The notes under the pieces: model-generated
Seen by the model: the letters and a program-made list of their open reading frames with translations, nothing else
What the model was told of the DNA's origin: nothing
Database searches by the model: none
Made by a program: the position numbers and the translations under genes
Source of the DNA: Variovorax paradoxus_P
Lineage (GTDB): Bacteria > Pseudomonadota > Gammaproteobacteria > Burkholderiales > Burkholderiaceae_C
Direction: 5' to 3' (one strand)
Assembly: GCF_050627025.1 (NCBI RefSeq)
Contig: NZ_CP192472.1
DNA: 64,000 bases
Shown: positions 52,940 to 62,017 of the stretch, piece by piece
Position numbering within the stretch: position 1 is the stretch's first letter
How the letters are laid out: every line of letters begins with the position of its first letter

Positions 52940-55708
52940 ATGCTCGACACCCGCCCCGACCCCGACGCCCTGCTTGCGCAACTGCGCAACGAAGAGGCAC
53001 GTGCGCTTCGCGGCAAACTGCGCATCTACTTCGGTGCGAGTGCCGGTGTCGGCAAGACCTGGGCGATGCTCAGCGCCGCCCAGCGCGAACGCGCCGCGGG
53101 CCGCGACGTGCTCATCGGCGTGGTCGAAACCCATGGCCGCAGCGAAACCGCCGCACTGCTCGCGGGGCTCGACACCCTGTCGCTGCGCGAACTGGACTAC
53201 CGCGGCCGCACGCTCGCCGAGTTCGATCTCGACGCGGCGCTGGCGCGCAAGCCCGCCGTGCTGCTGGTCGACGAACTGGCCCACACCAACGCCCCGGGCT
53301 CGCGCCACGCCAAGCGCTGGCAGGACGTGCAGGAACTGCTGGCAGCGGGCATCGAGGTGTGGTCGGCCCTCAACGTGCAGCACCTGGAGAGCCTCAACGG
53401 CACGGTGGGCGCGATCACCGGCGTGCGCGTGCATGAGACGGTGCCCGACACCGTGCTCGACGAGGCCGACGAGGTCGTGCTGGTCGACGTCACGCCCGAC
53501 GAGCTGACGGCGCGGCTCGCGGCCGGCAAGGTGTACCTGCCGCGTCATGGGGAGAACGTGGCCGAACGCGCCGCGCAGAATTTCTTTCGCAAGGGCAACC
53601 TGATCGCGCTGCGCGAAATTGCGCTGCGCCGCACCGCCGAGCACGTGGAAGACGATGTGCGCGGCTGGCGGGTCGAGCAGTCGGGCGCGGCCGGCCGCAA
53701 TGGCAAGGACGGAAATGGCGGCGCGCTGCAGGCCTGGAACACATCGGGCGCGATCCTCGCATGCGTGGGCCCGCACGAAAGCGCGGCGCAGACGGTGCGC
53801 ACCGCGGCGCGGCTTGCGAGCCAGCTGAACGTGCGCTGGCACGCGGCTTATGTCGAGACGCCGCGGCTGCAGCGCCTTGCAGCCGATGAGCGCGACCGCA
53901 TTCTCGCGGTGCTCAAGCTCGCCGAGGAACTGGGTGCGGCCACCGCGGTGCTCACCGGTTCGGACGTGGCCGAGCAACTCTCCGAGCAGGCCCGCAGGCT
54001 CAACTGCGCCACGCTCGTGATCGGGCGTTCGGAGCCCGCGGGCGGATGGCGCCGCTGGTGGCCTGCCGCACCGGAGCCCCTGCCTCGCGCGCTGGCGCAA
54101 CGCGCGCCCGCGCTCGACATCCTGGAGGTCGGCCGCGTCGACAGCGCACGCCGCCTTGGGCGCACGCCGCTCAACATGCCGCGTGCCGACGAAGGCGATC
54201 ACGAGAAAGCGCCCATCCATTGGCCCGCCTACGCCTGGGCCGCGGCCACCAGCGTGGCGCTCACGCTGGCCTGTACGCCGTTGGCCGGCGTGCTCGAACT
54301 CGCGAACATCGTGATGCTGTTCCTGCTGGGCGTGGTCGGCGTGGCAATGCGCTTCGGGCGAGGGCCTTCGGCGCTGGCGGCGCTGCTCAACGTCGCGGCC
54401 TTCGACTATTTCTTCGTGCCGCCGCAGCTTTCTTTTGCGGTGAGCGACGTGCAGTACGTGCTGACCTTCGCGATCATGCTGGGCGTCGGGCTGCTGGTGG
54501 GGCAGCTCACCGCGGGGCTGCGTTTTGCGGCCGGCGTATCGACCAGCCGCGAACGGCGCGCTCGCTCGCTGTTCGAGCTCACGCGCGAGCTCTCTGCGGC
54601 GCTGCAGAGCACGCAGGTCGTCACGCTCGGCACTGCCGCCGTGCAGGGCCACTTCGGCGGCCATGCGCTGGTGCTGGTGACGGACTCCGCCGACCAGCTC
54701 GTGCTGCCGAAGGAGCCGCCTGAGGGCTTCGATGCACAGGTGGCCGACTGGGCCTTTCGCCACGGCCAGCCCGCGGGGCTTGCAACGGCGACGCTGGCGG
54801 CGCAGCCATGGCACTACGTGCCGCTGCAGGCGCCGATGCGCGTGCGCGGCGTGCTGGCGCTGTCGCCCGCGCAGCCGCGCTGGCTGCTGATTCCGGAACA
54901 GGCGCAGCAGCTCGACACGCTGGCGCGGCAGATCGCGATCGCGCTGGAGCGCGTGCACTATGTAGAGGTGGCGCAGCAAGCCGTGGTCGAGATGGAGTCG
55001 GAGCGTTTGCGCAATGCCTTGCTCGGCGCGATCTCGCACGACGTGCGCACGCCGCTCACCGCGTTGATCGCGCTGGCCGAATCGTTGCAGACGCTGCCGC
55101 CTGAAGAACACGGCAGCGCGGCGCGTGCCATCGTCGTGCAGGCGCATGAGCTGCATGCACTGGTCAACAACCTGCTGGACATGGCGCGGCTCGAAAGCGG
55201 CATTGCTGGCGGTGCGGTGAACCTACGACGCGACTGGCAGTCCGTGGAGGAGGTCGTGGGATCGTCGATCCGTGCGGCGCGCACCTCGCTGGGCGATGCC
55301 GTCGTGCAGACCGCGCTTGACGCCGATCTGCCGCTGGTCGAATTCGATGCGGTGCTGATAGAGCGCGTGCTCGTCAACCTGCTGGAGAACGCCACCAAAT
55401 ACGGCGCCCCGCCCATCGTGGTGGGTGCGCGCGCCGAGCCTGGCACGCTGGTGCTCACGGTGCGCGACCACGGCCCCGGCCTGCCCGCCGCGCTGCTGGG
55501 CCGCGAGCAGAAGCTCTTCGACAAATTCACGCGCGGCGAGGCCGAATCGGCCACGCCCGGCGTCGGGCTGGGCCTTGCGATCTGCCGCGCGGTGGTGAGT
55601 GCACATGGCGGCGAGATCACGGCGGCCAATGCGCAGGGCGGCGGTGCAGAATTCACCGTCACCCTGCCGCGCCGGGAGCCACCCGAACCGGCCGAAGCCC
55701 AACTCTGA
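52940..55708 (+). CDS. kdpD: Potassium-sensing histidine kinase KdpD
   Basis: The 922-residue kinase has the cytoplasmic KdpD/Usp N-terminal region with Walker A-like GASAGVGKT (32-40) and DELAHTNAPGSRHAKRWQDV, four membrane helices around residues 430-540, a GAF-like segment, then HisKA with ISHDVRTPLTAL (phospho-accepting H700) and HATPase. It senses low K+/ionic stress and phosphorylates KdpE. ATG 52940 (MLDTRPDPD) gives the normal N-terminus; the gene starts 16 nt after kdpC. Confidence 0.95.
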   Translation: MLDTRPDPDALLAQLRNEEARALRGKLRIYFGASAGVGKTWAMLSAAQRERAAGRDVLIGVVETHGRSETAALLAGLDTLSLRELDYRGRTLAEFDLDAALARKPAVLLVDELAHTNAPGSRHAKRWQDVQELLAAGIEVWSALNVQHLESLNGTVGAITGVRVHETVPDTVLDEADEVVLVDVTPDELTARLAAGKVYLPRHGENVAERAAQNFFRKGNLIALREIALRRTAEHVEDDVRGWRVEQSGAAGRNGKDGNGGALQAWNTSGAILACVGPHESAAQTVRTAARLASQLNVRWHAAYVETPRLQRLAADERDRILAVLKLAEELGAATAVLTGSDVAEQLSEQARRLNCATLVIGRSEPAGGWRRWWPAAPEPLPRALAQRAPALDILEVGRVDSARRLGRTPLNMPRADEGDHEKAPIHWPAYAWAAATSVALTLACTPLAGVLELANIVMLFLLGVVGVAMRFGRGPSALAALLNVAAFDYFFVPPQLSFAVSDVQYVLTFAIMLGVGLLVGQLTAGLRFAAGVSTSRERRARSLFELTRELSAALQSTQVVTLGTAAVQGHFGGHALVLVTDSADQLVLPKEPPEGFDAQVADWAFRHGQPAGLATATLAAQPWHYVPLQAPMRVRGVLALSPAQPRWLLIPEQAQQLDTLARQIAIALERVHYVEVAQQAVVEMESERLRNALLGAISHDVRTPLTALIALAESLQTLPPEEHGSAARAIVVQAHELHALVNNLLDMARLESGIAGGAVNLRRDWQSVEEVVGSSIRAARTSLGDAVVQTALDADLPLVEFDAVLIERVLVNLLENATKYGAPPIVVGARAEPGTLVLTVRDHGPGLPAALLGREQKLFDKFTRGEAESATPGVGLGLAICRAVVSAHGGEITAANAQGGGAEFTVTLPRREPPEPAEAQL

Positions 55709-55712
55709 ACCC

Positions 55713-56411
55713 ATGCCATCGCCCACCGCCATCGTGATCGAAGACGAGCCGCAGATCCGCCGCTTCGTGCGCGGCGCGCTCGAGGCCGAGGGCTGGCTGG
55801 TGCACGAGGCCGGTACGCTGCGCGACGGGCTGGCGGCGGCCGGCACGCGGCAACCCGACCTGCTGGTGCTCGACCTTGGCCTGCCCGACGGCGATGGTGT
55901 TTCGCTGATCCGCGATGTGCGCGGCTGGTCTGCGGTGCCGATCATCGTGCTGTCGGCGCGCAGCGACGAGTCCGACAAGATCGCCGCGCTCGATGCGGGC
56001 GCCGACGACTACCTGACCAAGCCTTTCGGCACCGGCGAGCTTTTGGCGCGCGTGCGCGCCAACCTGCGCCGTCCGCGTGCCGTTGGAGGCAGCGAAGAAC
56101 CGGCCGAAGCGGTCTTCCGCTTCGGCGAGATCGAACTGGACCGCTCCGCGCGCATCGTGCGCCGCGCCGGGGTTGAAGTGCACCTTACGCCTACCGAATA
56201 CCGGCTGCTGTCGGTGCTGGTCGCCAACGCCGGGCGCGTGCTTACGCAGCGCCAGCTGCTGCGCGAGGTGTGGGGGCCGTCTCACACGGATCAGAGCCAC
56301 TACCTGCGCATCTACATGGGGCATCTGCGGCAGAAGCTGGAGGCCGATCCGGCACAGCCTCGGCATTTGCTGACCGAGACTGCGGTGGGGTATCGGTTGG
56401 TGGTTGGCTGA
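55713..56411 (+). CDS. kdpE: Response regulator KdpE
   Basis: The 232-residue product is an OmpR/PhoB-type regulator: receiver with acidic pair E10-D11, phospho-acceptor D54 (LVLDLGLPDG), and KPF lysine; then a winged helix (LTPTEYRLLSVLVANAGRVLTQRQLLREVWG...YLRIYMGHLRQKLE) typical of KdpE. It activates the kdp operon. It starts 4 nt after kdpD. Confidence 0.96.
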   Translation: MPSPTAIVIEDEPQIRRFVRGALEAEGWLVHEAGTLRDGLAAAGTRQPDLLVLDLGLPDGDGVSLIRDVRGWSAVPIIVLSARSDESDKIAALDAGADDYLTKPFGTGELLARVRANLRRPRAVGGSEEPAEAVFRFGEIELDRSARIVRRAGVEVHLTPTEYRLLSVLVANAGRVLTQRQLLREVWGPSHTDQSHYLRIYMGHLRQKLEADPAQPRHLLTETAVGYRLVVG

Positions 56412-56422
56412 ACAAGAAGAGA

Positions 56423-57553
56423 TCAGGCCATCACACCCTTGTTCGGATTCAACAAGAACTTCTCCCCCGTCGCCTGCTTGCCATACACGCCGATGGCATC
56501 CAATTGCAGCGCCTCGAGCAAAGAGACTTCGCGCGTGTAGCGGCTCGCAAACGTGGTCTTCAATTCGGCGACCACCCGCGCCTTCAAACGCTGCACACCT
56601 TCGTCTCCGAGCTTCTGCAAGAATGGAAACAACAGCCACCCGCCCATGCCCCAGGCCATGCCGAAGTTGCGCACAAACTCCGTCGGCGAACGGTCGAGCC
56701 CGCCGTAGATGTACACCTGCTTGTGCGTAGTCGAGCCGTAGCGGCTGTATTCCTTGGCGGTGCGGTTCAGCGCCGCTTCCATGCACCCGAGGATCTGCCC
56801 CGCGAGCTTGCCGCCGCCCGTGGCGTCGAAGGCCAGCGTCGCGCCTGTTTCGACCAGGGCCTGCGTCAGGTCTTCAAGAAAGGTGGGCGAGCTTGCGTTG
56901 CACACGTACTTTGCGCCAATGCCGCGCAGCAGTGCCTCCTGTTCGGGCTTGCGCACGATGTTGACCAGGTCGACGCCGTCCTTCTGGCAAATCTTGTTGA
57001 GCATCTGCCCCAGGTTGGATGCAGCGGCGGTGTGCACCAGGGCCTTGTGGCCTTCGCGCCGCATCGTCTCGACCATGCCGAGCGAAGTGAGCGGGTTCAC
57101 GAAGCACGATGCGCCTTCGGCCGGCGCGGTGCCTTCCGGCAGTTCCAGGCACTGGGCAGCCGCCACGGCGCGGTACTGCGAATACATGGCGCCCCCGATG
57201 GCAGCCACCGTCTTGCCCAGCAGTGCCTGTGCCGCGGCCGACGATCCGGCCTTCACCACCACGCCCGCGCCTTCGTTGCCGACCGGCATCGATTGATCGA
57301 GCCGTCCGGCCATCATGGGCATTCCGCGCTCGGGCACCGTGGCCGTGACGACGGGCCGCTCGGGCGTGCCCGAAACCTTGGCGGTGCTCATGTCGGCGGC
57401 GCCGAACAGCAGGCCCAGGTCCGAAGGATTCATGGGCGACGCCTCGACGCGGATCACCACTTCATGCGCCTGCGGTTCAGGCACCGGTTCGTCGTGCAGC
57501 GAGAGTTCGAGTTCGCCGTTCGCGCGGATGAGGGAGCGCAGTTGCAGTGCCAT
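56423..57553 (-). CDS. MDR-superfamily zinc-independent dehydrogenase/reductase
   Basis: The 376-residue product has the medium-chain dehydrogenase layout: an N-terminal GroES-like domain (HEVVIRVEASPMNPSDLGLLFG, VGNEGAGVVVKAG) and a Rossmann domain with ALVHTAAASNLGQMLNKI and ATLAFDATGGGKLAGQIL. The zinc ligands of alcohol dehydrogenases are absent, as in quinone/enoyl reductases. Convergent with kdpE. Substrate unknown. Confidence 0.85.
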   Translation of the reverse strand: MALQLRSLIRANGELELSLHDEPVPEPQAHEVVIRVEASPMNPSDLGLLFGAADMSTAKVSGTPERPVVTATVPERGMPMMAGRLDQSMPVGNEGAGVVVKAGSSAAAQALLGKTVAAIGGAMYSQYRAVAAAQCLELPEGTAPAEGASCFVNPLTSLGMVETMRREGHKALVHTAAASNLGQMLNKICQKDGVDLVNIVRKPEQEALLRGIGAKYVCNASSPTFLEDLTQALVETGATLAFDATGGGKLAGQILGCMEAALNRTAKEYSRYGSTTHKQVYIYGGLDRSPTEFVRNFGMAWGMGGWLLFPFLQKLGDEGVQRLKARVVAELKTTFASRYTREVSLLEALQLDAIGVYGKQATGEKFLLNPNKGVMA

Positions 57554-57652
57554 GAAAACCCCTTGCGACCCTGGTTGAAGGGCCTGTTCGAAGGTGGCCC
57601 AGGGCCACGGGGCGGCCAGTATAGGAGCGGCCTGCGAAGTCTGCAGGCGCCT

Positions 57653-58231
57653 TCAGGACACCATGGGAATTGCCGGCGCGTGGTCCAGCGCGTGGCGCAT
57701 CCTTGCCGGATCGAACCGGTCGATGTAGCGCGGAATGTTGCGCCACAGCGTGTGGTAGCCGTAGCCACCGCGAAACATCTCCTGGCGCGCGCTTTCCTTG
57801 TCCCAGCCCTGCACCGCCATGCGGTAAGCCGCCGCGACCACGCCGGTGCGATCGGCGCCGTGCATGCAGTGGATCAGCACCGGGCCTTGTTTCTCCGCAT
57901 CGCGAATGGCCACCAACGCGCGCAGCACCTTGGCGTCGTCGATCGACCAGGTGTTGATCGGCACGCGCACCAGGCGGATGTCGTGCCCGGCAAACACCTT
58001 GCGGTCGTCGTTGAACGAGCGCAAGCTGACGATGGTGCGTATGCCCAGGTCCTTCAGCGCCGCCACGTTGGCGATGCGCGGCTGTGCGCTGCGGTACAGC
58101 GTGGGCGTGATGCGGTGCAGGTTTTCAACGCCGTGCGTGTCGAGTGGGTCGGCCCAGTGCCCGGGGCGCGGCACGGCATAGGCCGCGGCGTTGCCGTCGC
58201 CGCTTCTATGCTTCTTGCTTCTTGTGCTCAT
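57653..58231 (-). CDS. CX5R-type (tyrosine/dual-specificity-like) phosphatase
   Basis: The 192-residue product carries the phosphatase loop HCMHGADRTG with Cys122 and Arg128, and a likely general acid in WSIDD (98-99). ITPTLYRSAQP and LGIRTIVSLRSFNDD are typical of small bacterial CX5R phosphatases, which act on phosphotyrosine, phosphoinositide-like or phosphatidylglycerophosphate substrates. No signal peptide. Its ATG overlaps the stop of the membrane protein gene (ATGA), making it the third gene of a coupled cassette with a glycolipid synthase. Confidence 0.85.
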   Translation of the reverse strand: MSTRSKKHRSGDGNAAAYAVPRPGHWADPLDTHGVENLHRITPTLYRSAQPRIANVAALKDLGIRTIVSLRSFNDDRKVFAGHDIRLVRVPINTWSIDDAKVLRALVAIRDAEKQGPVLIHCMHGADRTGVVAAAYRMAVQGWDKESARQEMFRGGYGYHTLWRNIPRYIDRFDPARMRHALDHAPAIPMVS

Positions 58232-58719
58232 TTCGCGCGCCGCCAGTGCCGCGTCACCAGGATCAGCAAGGCCACCGCCAGGCCGCCCCAGTAGTCGACC
58301 GGTGCGCCCCACACCCAGTGCTTGTGCCAGAACGCGTCGACCGGATTGAAGCGTGCCCAGCCGAACGCCGGGTTGATGATGAACCACAGGAAGTCTTCGC
58401 AGACCCAGAACACGATCAGCCCCGCAACGGCCAGGCCCACGTCCCGCCACGTCCATCGGCCGTTGAAGGCCAGGGGCGCAAAGAACACCAGCACCATGAA
58501 GGTGAAGACCCAGGCGTGATAGCCGGTCATCGCGCGCCCGCCCCAGAAAATATCGAGCCAGATGCTGTTCTCGATGCGCCAGGTGGGCAGCGACGTGGCC
58601 CAGCCCGCACCGCCTTCGATCTGGATTTCGGCGTTCGCAAAAAAGAATGCCATCACCACCACCCAGGCCAGGTAGCCGATGGTGCGGGCCACGCCCGTCT
58701 TCTCGGTGGCGCCGCTCAT
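58228..58719 (-). CDS. Membrane protein of unknown function, middle gene of an overlapping cassette
   Basis: The 163-residue product has about four membrane helices and is very rich in tryptophan and phenylalanine (IENSIWLDIFWGG, VFWVCEDFLWFIINPAFGWARFNPVDAFWHKHWVWG). No family recognised. It overlaps by ATGA with both the upstream glycosyltransferase and the downstream phosphatase. Confidence 0.75.
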   Translation of the reverse strand: MSGATEKTGVARTIGYLAWVVVMAFFFANAEIQIEGGAGWATSLPTWRIENSIWLDIFWGGRAMTGYHAWVFTFMVLVFFAPLAFNGRWTWRDVGLAVAGLIVFWVCEDFLWFIINPAFGWARFNPVDAFWHKHWVWGAPVDYWGGLAVALLILVTRHWRRAK

Positions 58720-59855
58720 GATGCTTCGCCCAATACACGCTGCAGCACCGTGGCCGCCGCGCGCGGCTTGCCGAGCGCGCGACTGCGCCGCGCCATGTCC
58801 GCCAGCTTGGCGGGATCGGCCATGAGCCGCGCCACCTTGTAGTCCAGGCCGATGGCGTCGTAGGCGAGCCAGGCCGCGCCTTCTTCCATCAGAAAGCCGG
58901 CGTTGTGCTCTTCCTGTCCGGGAATTGGCGAAATCAGCAGCATGGGCTTGCCGAGCGCCAGGCATTCCGACACCGTGAGCCCGCCCGGCTTGGTCACCAC
59001 CAGGTTGGCTGCAGCCATGAGCTTGTGCATTTCGTTCGTGAAGCCGATGGGCACCACGCGGCCGGGGTGCCGTGCGGCCACCGCCTGCAGCCTGGTGTGC
59101 GCCTCGGCATTGCGGCCCGCCACCGCAATGACCTGGAAGCCGCTGTCGCCACCGAGCGAAAGCACGCGTTCGACCATGCTCGGCAGGTCTCCGACGCCCG
59201 CGCCGCCCGAGGCCATCAGCAGCACGGGACGCGCGGGGTCGAGGCCGAGCGCGGTGGCGCAAGCGTCGCGCGCGAGCGCCGGTGCATCGGGCTCGGAGAA
59301 AGCGGGCATCACCGGAATGCCGGTCACGTGGATGCGATCGGCGGGAATGCCGCGTGCCCGCAGCCTGAAGGCCACTTCTTCCGTCGCAGCCAGGTAGCCC
59401 GCCATGCCCGGCACCAGCCACATGTTGTGCAGGTCGTAGTCGGTGATCTGCAGCCACACCGGAAAGTCGATGCGGCCGCGGTTGCGCTCGCGCATCAGCA
59501 GCTCGGCCGGCAGGAAGTGCGTGCAGATCACGGCGTCGGGCTTTTCGCGGCAGATCTCGCGCACCAGGGCGCCGGTGCTCAGCCGCTCGATGCCGCGGCG
59601 CAGCCGCTGCGAGGGCGCGTGGTGCGGCGTGGCGTCGGCACGCTGGTGCAGGTAAGACCACAGCTCCGGCGCGCGGTTCACGAGCTGGATGTACCAGTCG
59701 GTGTATACCTTCCGAAAACCGCCGGCCACGTGGGCCATGGCATCGATGTGGACCGCCGTGTGCGGCGGGGCCGATTGCATCGCGGCTTCGAGGGCTTGCG
59801 CGGCGCGCACATGGCCGTTGCCGGCGCTCACACTGAGGATCAGGATTTTTGTCAT
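58716..59855 (-). CDS. GT28-type glycosyltransferase (MGDG synthase/processive diacylglycerol glucosyltransferase-like)
   Basis: The 379-residue product has the MGDG synthase N-terminal domain (ILILSVSAGNGHVRAAQALEAAM) and a GT28 C-terminal domain (KPGGLTVSECLALGKPMLLISPIPGQEEHNAGFLMEEGA). Such enzymes transfer a sugar from UDP-sugar to diacylglycerol to make glycolipids at the inner membrane. Start MTKILILS at 59855. First gene of a three-gene ATGA-coupled cassette; divergent from an rRNA pseudouridine synthase gene. Confidence 0.87.
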   Translation of the reverse strand: MTKILILSVSAGNGHVRAAQALEAAMQSAPPHTAVHIDAMAHVAGGFRKVYTDWYIQLVNRAPELWSYLHQRADATPHHAPSQRLRRGIERLSTGALVREICREKPDAVICTHFLPAELLMRERNRGRIDFPVWLQITDYDLHNMWLVPGMAGYLAATEEVAFRLRARGIPADRIHVTGIPVMPAFSEPDAPALARDACATALGLDPARPVLLMASGGAGVGDLPSMVERVLSLGGDSGFQVIAVAGRNAEAHTRLQAVAARHPGRVVPIGFTNEMHKLMAAANLVVTKPGGLTVSECLALGKPMLLISPIPGQEEHNAGFLMEEGAAWLAYDAIGLDYKVARLMADPAKLADMARRSRALGKPRAAATVLQRVLGEAS

Positions 59856-59949
59856 TCGGGTCCGGGGCCGTCGGCTGGCCATTGGCGCGCATTATCCCCA
59901 TGCAATGCGACACATCCCGCCGACACCGACCATGGGCGAAAATGCGGGC

Positions 59950-60774
59950 ATGACTGACGCTCCCGCCGCACCTGTACGCCTCAACAAACGCATGGCCGAG
60001 CTGGGCCTCTGCTCGCGCCGCGAGGCCGACGAGTGGATCGCCAACGGCTGGGTGAAGGTGAACGGCAAGCCGGCCGAAATGGGCGTGAAGGTCACGCCGG
60101 CCGACCGCATCGAGGTGGACAAGGCCGCCAAGGGGCAGCAGGCGAACCAGGTCACCATTCTCATCAACAAGCCCATCGGCTACGTGAGCGGCCAGGCCGA
60201 GGACGGCCACGAGCCCGCGGTCACGCTTTTTACGCCGCAGAACCGCTGGGCCGAAGACAACGCGCGCTTCTTCTTCAGCCCCCAGCAGCTGCGCGGCCTT
60301 GCGCCGTGCGGCCGGCTCGATATCGACTCGATCGGCCTTTTGGTGATGACGCAGGACGGGCGCATTGCTCGCCAGCTGATCGGCGAAGACTCGGTGATGG
60401 AAAAAGAATACCTGGTGCGCGTGGCCTACCACGGCCTGGGCCAGCCCGCGCCCACCGGGCAGCTGGTGCGCATGGACGACGACGACCCCGTCACAACCAA
60501 TGTGCAGGCGGTTTTTCCGCCCGCCATGCTTGCCAGGCTGCGCCACGGCCTGAGCCTCGACGGCCAGCCGCTCAAGCCCGCTCGCGTCGAATGGCAGAAC
60601 CCCGAGCAGCTGCGCTTTGTGCTCACCGAGGGAAAGAAGCGCCAGATTCGCCGCATGTGCGAGCTGGTCGGCCTGAAAGTGGTGGGCCTCAAGCGCGTGC
60701 GCATCGGCAAGGTGATGCTCGGCAACCTGCCCGTGGGGCAGTGGCGCTACCTCGGTCCGCACGAGAAGTTCTGA
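59950..60774 (+). CDS. RluF/RsuA-family pseudouridine synthase
   Basis: The 274-residue product has an N-terminal S4 RNA-binding domain (VRLNKRMAELGLCSRREADEWIANGWVKVNGK, about 9-40) and the RsuA-type catalytic domain with APCGRLDIDSIGLLVMTQDG, catalytic Asp124, and EGKKRQIRRMCELVGLKVVGLKRVRIG. Best match by layout is RluF, which modifies 23S rRNA U2604 and also tRNA-Tyr. ATG 59950 chosen by length. Confidence 0.92.
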   Translation: MTDAPAAPVRLNKRMAELGLCSRREADEWIANGWVKVNGKPAEMGVKVTPADRIEVDKAAKGQQANQVTILINKPIGYVSGQAEDGHEPAVTLFTPQNRWAEDNARFFFSPQQLRGLAPCGRLDIDSIGLLVMTQDGRIARQLIGEDSVMEKEYLVRVAYHGLGQPAPTGQLVRMDDDDPVTTNVQAVFPPAMLARLRHGLSLDGQPLKPARVEWQNPEQLRFVLTEGKKRQIRRMCELVGLKVVGLKRVRIGKVMLGNLPVGQWRYLGPHEKF

Positions 60775-60784
60775 GTTCTTGCCA

Positions 60785-61888
60785 ATGGCCGTGGTGCTGA
60801 GCCGGCGCGCGCTGAACCGGGCCACGCTGGCTCGGCAGATGCTGCTGCAGCGGCGCAAGGCAACGGCGTTGCAAGCCATCGAAAAGCTTGCGGGACTGCA
60901 GGCGCAAGCGCCCAACCCGCCTTATATCGGCCTGTGGAGCCGGATCGAAGGCTTCCGGCGCGAACAGCTGACCGAGGCCCTGAAGAAGCGGCGCGTCGTG
61001 CGCATGTCCACGATGCGCGCGACCTTGCACCTGATGGCCGCATCGGATGCGCTGGCCTGGCGGCCTCTGCTCGAACCCGTGCATCAGCGCGGCCTTGCGG
61101 GCGAGCACTCGCGGGCCCTCGAAGGCATCGACCGGGCGGCGGTGGTGAAGGCGGGGCGGGCATTGCTGCGTGAAGGCCCGCTTACCAGTGCCGAACTCGG
61201 GCAGGCGCTCGCCTTGCGATGGAAGGACCGCGCGCCCGCTTCGCTCGCAGCGCTCATCCGCAACAACGTGCCGCTGGTGCACCTGCCGCCCGCAGGCAGC
61301 TGGAACTCGCACCAGAGCGCACAGCTGCAACCCATTGCACAGTGGCTCGGCGAATCCGCCGCCGGCGTGGCGCCCGCCACCCCTGACGAACTGCTGCTGC
61401 GCTACCTGGCCGCATTCGGCCCCGCCACCCTTGCCGATGCGGGTGCGTGGTCGGGCCTTACGGGGTGGAAGGCGGTGGCCGAGCGCCTGCGGCCCCAGCT
61501 GCGCGTGTTTGCCGGCGATGAGGGCCAGGAGCTCTTCGACCTGCCACGCGCGCCGCGGCCAGACCCCGACACGCCCGCACCGCCGCGCCTTGTCGCCGAA
61601 TGGGACAACCTGCTGCTCTCGCATGCCGATCGCAGCCGCGTGATGAGCGACAAGCACCGCGCCCGGGTGTTCACCCTCAACGGTATCGTGCGCGGCACGG
61701 TGCTTCTCGACGGTTTCGTCGCAGGCGTCTGGAAGATCGAGCGCGCGAAGAACACGGCCACGGTGCTCCTGGAGCCCTTCACGCGATGGTCCGGGCCCGA
61801 CCGCATCGGCGTGCAGGAAGAGGCCATGCGGCTGCTTGCGTTTGCAGCGGACGGCGAAGGTGAGCGGCACGAGGTTCGCGTGCTGTGA
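60785..61888 (+). CDS. HTH_42 winged-helix protein, AlkZ-like DNA glycosylase family
   Basis: The 367-residue product begins MAVVLSRRALNRATLARQMLL and carries KLAGLQAQAPNPPYIGLWSRIEGF with the QAQ motif at 39-41. In Streptomyces AlkZ the QxQ pair is catalytic for unhooking DNA interstrand crosslinks; other family members have QxD (YcaQ). FTLNGIVRGTVLLDGFVAGVW lies near the C-terminus. Many homologues are still annotated only as winged-helix proteins. It follows the pseudouridine synthase gene by 10 nt. Confidence 0.82.
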   Translation: MAVVLSRRALNRATLARQMLLQRRKATALQAIEKLAGLQAQAPNPPYIGLWSRIEGFRREQLTEALKKRRVVRMSTMRATLHLMAASDALAWRPLLEPVHQRGLAGEHSRALEGIDRAAVVKAGRALLREGPLTSAELGQALALRWKDRAPASLAALIRNNVPLVHLPPAGSWNSHQSAQLQPIAQWLGESAAGVAPATPDELLLRYLAAFGPATLADAGAWSGLTGWKAVAERLRPQLRVFAGDEGQELFDLPRAPRPDPDTPAPPRLVAEWDNLLLSHADRSRVMSDKHRARVFTLNGIVRGTVLLDGFVAGVWKIERAKNTATVLLEPFTRWSGPDRIGVQEEAMRLLAFAADGEGERHEVRVL

Positions 61889-61906
61889 ATCTTTACCCGC
61901 GCAGCG

Positions 61907-61935
61907 TTGACAGCTCCTAAGCCTCGCCTAAGACT
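61907..61935 (+). promoter_or_regulatory. Putative sigma-70 promoter with PmrA/QseB-like box
   Basis: TTGACA at 61907-61912 is followed after 16-17 bp by TAAGAC/AAGACT. Between and over these elements lies CCTAAG-N5-CCTAAG (61916-61932), the same spacing as the PmrA box CTTAAG-N5-CTTAAG. It sits about 85 bp before the response-regulator ATG at 62018. Confidence 0.5.
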
Positions 61936-62017
61936 CCGCGCCTAGGCTGCGCCACGGCGCAAGGCACTGCCGGTCATCCCGATCGCGTGCTGCCTTGCCG
62001 CCCAGGGAGTCGACGCG

